64,000 nt of DNA from Podaxis mareebaensis. Taxonomy: Eukaryota; Basidiomycota; Agaricomycetes; Agaricales; Agaricaceae. The notes beneath the pieces were generated by a model. That model was not told the DNA's origin and did not search any database. It saw nothing but the letters and a program-made list of their open reading frames with translations. The stretch covers positions 39,120-103,119 of the forward strand of contig JAEUWP010000213.1 in the NCBI GenBank assembly GCA_018524725.1, read 5' to 3'. The position numbers were made by a program, and so were the translations under genes. Of the stretch, positions 57,600 to 64,000 are shown piece by piece (position 1 is the stretch's first letter; the number at the start of each line of letters is the position of its first letter).

Positions 57600-59430
57600 T
57601 GCACGTGTTTACCATCCTTATTGTTCTCTTATCTCCACCGAAGTATTCTTATCCAGGCACTCTGGCATCTCCTCTCATCCCGTAACTCTTAACTTTGACA
57701 CCTCCACACCCACTCCTCTGCCATATCAACCTGAGCAGAAGCAACTCCGTGTTGCCCTTGCACAATGACGTACCTCGCTAGCAACCTCTTAGAGCCCTTC
57801 GAGTCATGTCACGCTGTTCCGTTTGAATGCTTTCAGCTATGCAACAGATCGGCAACACGGAGAAATAGCAACCGTACAATCTTCGGTTGATAACATTCGC
57901 AAGTGAAGCAATCCAACAGTTTAATGTTCGTAACGGGTTGTTCATCTCCTTGTCCCAGGCATCGGATACACCGTCTCCTTGGCCAGACTGCACCCGAATC
58001 GCTTCTGGCGACTTGTTCGTAACGAGGGGTAGCCTCTCGAACTCAGGTGGCCCCGCGTTCACTCCCGCTAAGGGGCAGTAGCACTTGCATTCTACGTTGC
58101 TTCAAAAACAGGCGCCGATAGATGGTCTTGTCTATTCTGCGAGTTGACGACGAAATTGATTGTGGTCAGCCAGCGTGTCAAGGGTGGTAAGGAAGTCGTC
58201 ACGGCATGATCGAACCCGGCTTCTCGATGAAATCCTCCATCTCCTTCCTCGTTTCCCGTTTCTTCAAGCATCCAGAACCACGGAGCTAAAGTGATAGTTA
58301 TGAGCGCAAAGTTCCCACCAACTGCCTTGCGAACGGCAGCTCCGACAGGAATCGTCTACCCGTGATCCGATGATTGGCTGCCCGTCTGTACGGGAGCGGC
58401 CACCGGGGTGTTTATGCAGTGAACGTCAACTGTTTCCTGCAGCATGCGTGCCGTCCGTGGTTGTCGAGATCAACACTGACATAGTAGATGAGGTATTTCT
58501 GGAAGTTACCGGCGGTGATGGTGTTGATGGCGAGGAAGAAGCGCTTTCGACAACTCCGATCTAGAAGCGATCGACTGTAATTTATGAGGCGCTTCGAGGG
58601 AAGCGGGAATCCAGGAGGTTCAACAGGTAGACTTTGCGTGTCCGGGGGTCTCCCAAGCATTTCGAATAGAGAACAATCTACCAACTACCTGAGGGGCTGA
58701 AAAAAGGGTCACCTGCTGAATCCATCCTCGGTCGTATTTACCGCGTCGATGGTATCAAGAATTGCAGTCTGTGCAGACGTCACAACGACAACCCCTACTT
58801 CTATGTGTTCCATAGTAGTGGAATGCGACACCTGGGACTAGGGAACGTCAACACGATTTCACGTAGCATCGATGAAACGACATAGGAAGGTGACGTTGGC
58901 ATATGGGGTGTCGAGAGCGAAAAAAAAAAAAGAAGACCATAATGACTACTATCGGGGTCACCCAAAAACCCTCTACGGGCCGAGATCCCTCCCTGACAAA
59001 TGCGAGACCCAGGTCGTCGAATGTCCGGTTGCGATACCAAAAATGGTGCAGTGGGGGAATCAAGGCAGCGGCACTTCTGGGCCTATTTAACTTGAGTGGA
59101 GTGTCAACTGGGACGCTCAAGGCGCCGGGTTGTCCGATATAGAGAAACGGGATTCGATGGACAAGGTTTCTTCGAGATTGGATGACGGATGTTCATATAG
59201 ATCCCTGTTTTTCTGAGAGACACCATCGCCGAAGGAGACTGTTAGGCCAGAGAGGAGGAGTTCATTTACGGGAGTCGAGCTGTGGTTTTTCGCCAACTTG
59301 TAGGTGAGATTGAGTTGGAAGGAAGGAAAAGCCGGGCGTCACATTGTCGTAATGTCTCATTGTCACGTGGTCACTGAGCCGACGGCTCCCCTGATCAATG
59401 ATGGGTTTCACAGAAATTTGTTTCTTACAG
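57600..59430. other. Gene-poor stretch
   Basis: No gene supported. A minus frame at 58412-58684 has a protein-like middle (RKRFFLAINTITAGNFQKYL) but no domain. A poly-A run lies at 58920-58931. Confidence 0.35.
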
Positions 59431-59434
59431 TCAC

Positions 59435-59612
59435 TTATCGGATTTGCTTTTGCCATCTTCTGCCCATCTTCTGGAACGCGTCGCTGATGACAGTGACATC
59501 CACTGGCCTGGCCTTGATGATGCTGTTGTCGTTGAAGGCCTGGCAGCCCGCGTAGGTTCCACAGTTCCAAGCTTGAACACCGTTACGCCAAGCACAGAAT
59601 CCTTGCGATGTC
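59435..59612 (-). CDS. Candidate last exon of a small cysteine-containing protein
   Basis: A minus-strand open stretch after an ATAG acceptor reads FCAWRNGVQAWNCGTYAGCQ, then DVTVISDAFQKMGRRWQ, and ends at a stop at 59435. An upstream open stretch ending at a GTGAGT donor near 59675 (RSRQGCDGK) joins in phase 0. The Cys spacing suggests a small, perhaps secreted, protein. The first exon was not found and no family was recognised. Confidence 0.28.
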
Positions 59613-59949
59613 TATATCGGCACGGGAGCTTGTGTCTCGTGGAGTTTGAGTAGCAATCCACTCACTTTTCCATCACATCCTTGGCGAGACCTCTCTTGAC
59701 TTCCTCTTGCTCTTTACACTTGTGTACCGGCTTGTTGATCGAACCGCCAAGGCTAATTCTTCTATTTGGAAGAATGTTTCGCGCTACTGTTTTTTCTCTG
59801 TGCTCCAGCAAATCCGATAATTCCCTTCGCGGTGAAAGAGAACAGCTAACAAGCAACCAATACTGCGATCAAAGGCGACGACACTCGGTAGAGCTGGTGG
59901 CCAGAAAATCTGGAATGGTCTGTAGTGCCATCTAGCTTGATGCGGAGGA

Positions 59950-61032
59950 CCTCGACACACTCCCTAATCCAAGCACCCTATGTCGCCTCTCTTTTCGAAA
60001 AGAAGACAAGTGTTTCTTGAATACCATACTTGGCTATCCCACGTCTGTGGACGTAAACACTTCTCCTTTCGGACCTCGTCCATCCTTGGACGTGACATAA
60101 CACCTCTGTCACTGCTTAGCGCCACACTGCAACGCTAGCAGCTCTTCCTCTCTTGCCCCTTCAAACTCGCCCTTCAACCAGTTTTACAAATCCGATGACA
60201 AACCGTACGTGCGCGCCTTTGGTTCTTGTATCCATAGTCAACCCCCCCCTTCCTCCCATTATACGTGTATTCTCATTGAAGGGGGGCAGCTTTAATCATA
60301 AGGAATTGCAACATCGGGCGTGGCGCGGCGGTATATCATCATTTCCCCTGCTGATACATTGGTTTCATGACACCATCATAGATGCCGCCCCGCTGAAGGC
60401 TCCCCCGGTCGTTATATCGTTACGCTCATTTCAAGCCGGCCTCGGCAACATATTCTTATCTACTGCCCTATAGTACTCCAGCATTGTATCATCTGGATGT
60501 ATCGCTATCACACCACGTTGACACCTCATTCCCTGGTAACTTATCGTCCTCTAAGGGATGGACTCCTGACTAGTCCACGCACACCTCGCGCAAGCCTGAT
60601 AGCTAAAAGCGGGGAACTTGCGATAAGTACTCGGCTGATCATATCAGTCTATTTCTATCTCTGCTGTGAATTGTGCATTGACCGGCTCCGGCTGTCAAAA
60701 CACAGCATCCGATTCGTTTAATATCGAGGCACTTGACAACTTCTCTTCCTGCTTCCAGCTTGTCTCCATCGATGCTTTTGGAAACGATAACGTCCCTCGT
60801 CTCGCGTCTCAAACGGTATCAAACGTCGGCAGGGGACTCAGACTTTGTCTCGAGTGCATTTTGGATGCAACCTACAGCGGCGGCTGCTAGCGTAGCCACA
60901 CCAGATAATACATCCAGTCCTGTTAACAACCCCAGTCCCACCCGCACGGACAGTTATACAGGTCCGTAAATGACAAAGATCTGCCATGCAGGTGACTGAT
61001 ACTGCGCAGAGCAACCAGCCGATGACGCTTTA
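59950..61032. other. Upstream region of the NACHT gene
   Basis: Three overlapping open frames near 60666-60969 (one contains MQPTAAAASVATPDN) might be an upstream exon of the NACHT gene or a separate short gene; nothing decisive seen. Confidence 0.25.
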
Positions 61033-63070
61033 ATGCCGGGTTTCTTCTCCAACGCACATCATTTCGTGATTAATAACCCAAGCATGGTATCTCAGGTCTT
61101 CAATTCTGGCGGGACAGGTACGTCTTCTAGTTTGTTATATTGTTCGTTTTTTTCTTGACGTCCATTCCAGTAACACAGCTTCTCGCTCAGAAGAGGATGC
61201 CCGGCGCCGAGGTTGACTCCTCTGCTCGGGACCCCTTGCCAATATGCCACCCGAACACTCGCGAAAGTCTCAGAAGACGCATAGCTGATTGGTTTTCCGA
61301 CCCTCAGCGCCACTGGAGAATACTCTGGATTTTAGGTCCCGCTGGAGTTGGAAAGTCTGCAGTCGCACAGACAATTGCTGAGGAGTTTAAAGCCGCAGGT
61401 CACCTTGGTGCTGCTTTCTTTTTCTCCAGGCTGAACCATCGCAACGATCCGGATCGCGTTATTCCCACGCTTGCCTACCAGCTTGCCATCCAGTACCCAG
61501 ACTACAAGCACGCCCTCACGCAGTCCCTCGCTGACGATTCCACAATCCTCGAGAAGAATCGGCGCTCTCAGTTCAAGAAGCTCATCGTCGAGCCGTTCCA
61601 AGCTCTTGCAGCTAAGAATGCGAGTTGTGTTCAACAGCCGCTTTTAATAGTCTTGGATGGATTGGATGAGTGCAAAGGCGAGGAGGCGCAGTGCGAACTT
61701 ATCGAGCTCATTAGTGACAATGCCAGATTGATGGATGGACCCCTCTGGATGATTTGTAGTCGTCCGGAATGGCATCTAAAATCCATTTTGGCCCAGCCGG
61801 ACTTCCACATTCACTGCAGACGCGAGGAACTCCTCATTGACGACACCGAGGCTCAACGTGACGTATCCCTTGTCCTTCGACAAGCGTTCCAGGAAATTCA
61901 AAAGAGGTATCATGACCGTCTTGACAGAAATTGGCCGTCAGAGACACAGTTGCGGCGTATTGCTACTGCTTCGTCTGGCCTCTTTGCTTTCGCCTGGACT
62001 CTTGCCAGGTTTGTAGGTGACAGGCGCCGGAGTGATCCCGCTGGCCAACTCGACATCTGTATGAGGTTTCTTGGCGGCCTTGATGTTCCCGGAGCAGTTA
62101 ACCCACTACACGCTCTCGATCTCTTATATCGCCACATAATCCAGGATATTCCCAGGGAGACATTCCTAACTACGATGCGCATCCTTGGTCTTTCCATTGT
62201 ATACCCTCAGTTTAGTCTCTCTGCTCAAGTTCAAGCCAACTTCCTGTGCCTTGACCGCACCGCCTTCTACCGCTCGCTGCAGAACCTACATTCTGTGCTT
62301 CATATTCCCCAAATGTCTGATGCCCATCAGAGTCCTATCCATTTCTATCATGCTTCATTCGGGGACTTTCTCAGGGATCCACGCCGATCCGGGATTTTCT
62401 CCCTAAACGAACCCGCGGTGCACTATGATGTTGCGGTTCACTCACTCCAGTGGCACAAACGTGCGATCCTATCATCCCAGATGGAGCCCCGTGAGGTCTG
62501 CAGTGGCTTACATTAATGCAATGCTGATTTTCCCAGTAGACTTACGCCATCTTCTATTTCCCGCATTGAAATGGGTTGGGGTACTACATGAACAAGAGAG
62601 CATACTCAGCTCGTTGACAAGGTTCTCTATACGAGTTGGGTGGGTGGCATGTTGCCAAGTAACTGACATGAATATTCCTGGTTTGGTCGCCGAGTTGGAA
62701 CATTTTGACTTCAGTGGTCTACATGAGGCGCCGACCGGGTTCGTACACTTTCTGCACTGGTTTTCTTCCTTGGTGAGATAATTCATTTTTCGAGGCGTAA
62801 TGTATGGGCTGAACTCTAGAGAAGGGTGCATGGAATAATGGGCTTATTCGCGAGATTTCCGCTTCAGATGGCAAGGACCCCAACGTGAACCACACATTAT
62901 TTTTGACAGATCCCACTCTGGATCATAATGGGTTTGATTTCTATCAAGCTGCATCGAACATAGATGTACTTAGATTCCAGCTTGGTAAAGGAAAGCAGGC
63001 TTGTATTGCAGAGCTAGCAACTCTCGGCACGGACGAGTTTAATGACTCCCTTTGCTTTGATATCATTTGA
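61033..63070 (+). CDS. NACHT NTPase, fungal NLR-type, compact
   Basis: 630-aa protein from four exons (61033-61117, 61171-62460, 62504-62772, 62822-63070; 1893 nt). A short N-terminal helix region (MPGFFSNAHH...) is followed by ICHPNTRESLRRRIADWF and the NACHT domain: Walker A GPAGVGKSA (84-92), Walker B LLIVLDGLDEC, a sensor-like WMICSRPEWH, then ATASSGLFAFAWTLARFV and the helical region with IHFYHASFGDFLRDP. No WD40, ankyrin or TPR repeats follow; the C-terminus is a short unique segment. The intron at 62461-62503 is only 43 nt; without it the frame stops at 62514, so a one-base frameshift is the alternative. The last intron needs an AGAG acceptor. Fungal NLRs are linked to non-self recognition and regulated cell death; the role here is inferred from family. 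Confidence 0.82.
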
Positions 63071-64000
63071 TTACCTGCCAATCCTATCGCTTTCGTCTCC
63101 AGCAGGGCAAATAAAATCAGAATAACAAGAGAGGTCATTCCGGAGGTCTCAGTTTAGTGCTCAAGTCATTCCCTATGTGCTGTTCGCTCAGCTTGAGGAG
63201 TGCGCCAGCCATTCGCTTGTTCTCAATGCCCTGACCCAATGCTCAGTCACGGCCACACGCTGATCGTGAATTGACAGCCATGCTACCATTATTGCCGTTC
63301 CGGTCTTCGTCCACAGTATCTGCTTCTTTATCCCATTCCCCACATTCCACCAACCCTGTGAGATGACACGTCCTCGACAATGGCAAGAATGCATCTCTCA
63401 TTCCAACCCACCGTTTGCATCATTGACTTCTCGGGACAATCAAAGAACTTCCTGCTTGGTTTTTTACCCCACGTTTGAAATGCCCGCTCCCCTGCGCCGG
63501 GACGTTGAGATACCGGTTTTGTCAATAAGCTCGTTCATTCGCATGAGCCACTACTATTGCCAGACCCATTGGCGTTGTTGCTGCTCCCAGCGCCGGAAGA
63601 TTTACAAGTGACTGAGGAACTATTGTGCCCATCGCTTTGGTGTCACCAGCTGTTGGACAAGTTGTCCAAGTCCCAGGATTCTTCACTGTCGGAATCAGAG
63701 GAGACAGAGCAAAGATTCTTGAAGGTTGTAGACATATTATGCATGCTCTGATATGCTACACATTAGAATTTGAAGTTGATGAGTGGTCGAGAGGACGCGG
63801 TGAAATAAAAACAGCGAGAGTGCAAGACGGCTCGAGCACAACGGTGTTGGGGATTAGCCCAACACAACCCGTTTCGTCTTTATAGACTCTTCAGGCGCTC
63901 TACGTTAGCTGTTATCCGGTTACGATTCTAAGGCTTTTTTCAATAAAGGTCAGGGTTATACCTACATTTGGGCTAGGTTTGGCCACATTTATGATTCCGC
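63071..64000. other. Right edge, no supported gene
   Basis: Short open frames only (for example 63557-63751 plus, 63188-63394 minus). One could belong to a gene continuing beyond the window. Confidence 0.3.

Noticed and set aside
58412..58684. 90-codon minus ORF with weak likeness to 48360-48480
   Set aside because: Likeness limited to a few short words (cctgca..catgc, gtcgagatcaa); too little to call a repeat or a gene.
1..64000. CRISPR arrays, rRNA, tRNA, intact LTR or TIR transposons
   Set aside because: No regularly spaced short repeats, rRNA-like or cloverleaf sequence, reverse transcriptase or transposase motifs were seen by eye.

Overview
The window looks like a chromosomal piece of a basidiomycete fungus, most likely an Agaricomycete. 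Genes are cut by many short (about 43-60 nt) GT-AG introns. Recognisable families fit that lineage: a MATA_HMG-type HMG-box factor, a GH30 beta-1,6-glucanase, a NACHT NTPase of the fungal NLR type, a P450, and several proteins that resemble the basidiomycete family annotated as DUF6699. Exon joins were done by eye from splice sites and reading phase. Where exon lengths are summed below, the total is a multiple of three.

Layout. 0.3-1.5 kb: 3' part of an unrecognised multi-exon gene (-). 4.7-9.4 kb: an intact P450 (+) convergent with an intact flavin monooxygenase (-). 9.6-12.2 kb: only weak candidates. 12.3-24.7 kb: an array of partly deleted, decayed repeats holding two intact DUF6699-like genes (A, B), their N-terminal remnants, and two broken copies of a coiled-coil gene. 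25.1-40.3 kb: DUF6699-like gene C, then a direct tandem duplication of about 7.3 kb whose junction lies inside a copy of gene C. Each unit carries one intact DUF6699-like gene (D, D') and one decayed unrecognised gene. 40.6-42.2 kb: a broken salicylate-hydroxylase-like gene.

42.5-47.7 kb: a C48/Ulp1-like protease with a proline-rich modular tail (-), a cysteine- and proline-rich protein (-), and, divergent from it across about 145 bp, an arsenite methyltransferase fused in one reading frame to a Cdc25/Acr2-type rhodanese domain with a CX5R loop (+). 48.9-51.3 kb: two more DUF6699-like genes (E, F). 52.2-54.6 kb: GH30 (-). 55.8-57.5 kb: HMG-box factor (-). 59.4-59.6 kb: a weak small cysteine-containing candidate. 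61.0-63.1 kb: a compact NACHT protein (+).

Themes. The right third (42-63 kb) is mostly intact single-copy genes. The middle third (12-41 kb) is accessory, repeat-rich and decaying, dominated by DUF6699-like copies. The best candidates for something new are the methyltransferase-rhodanese fusion with its divergent Cys-rich neighbour, and the DUF6699-like expansion with repeated breakpoints inside N-terminal coding regions. No rRNA, tRNA, CRISPR array or intact transposon was recognised.
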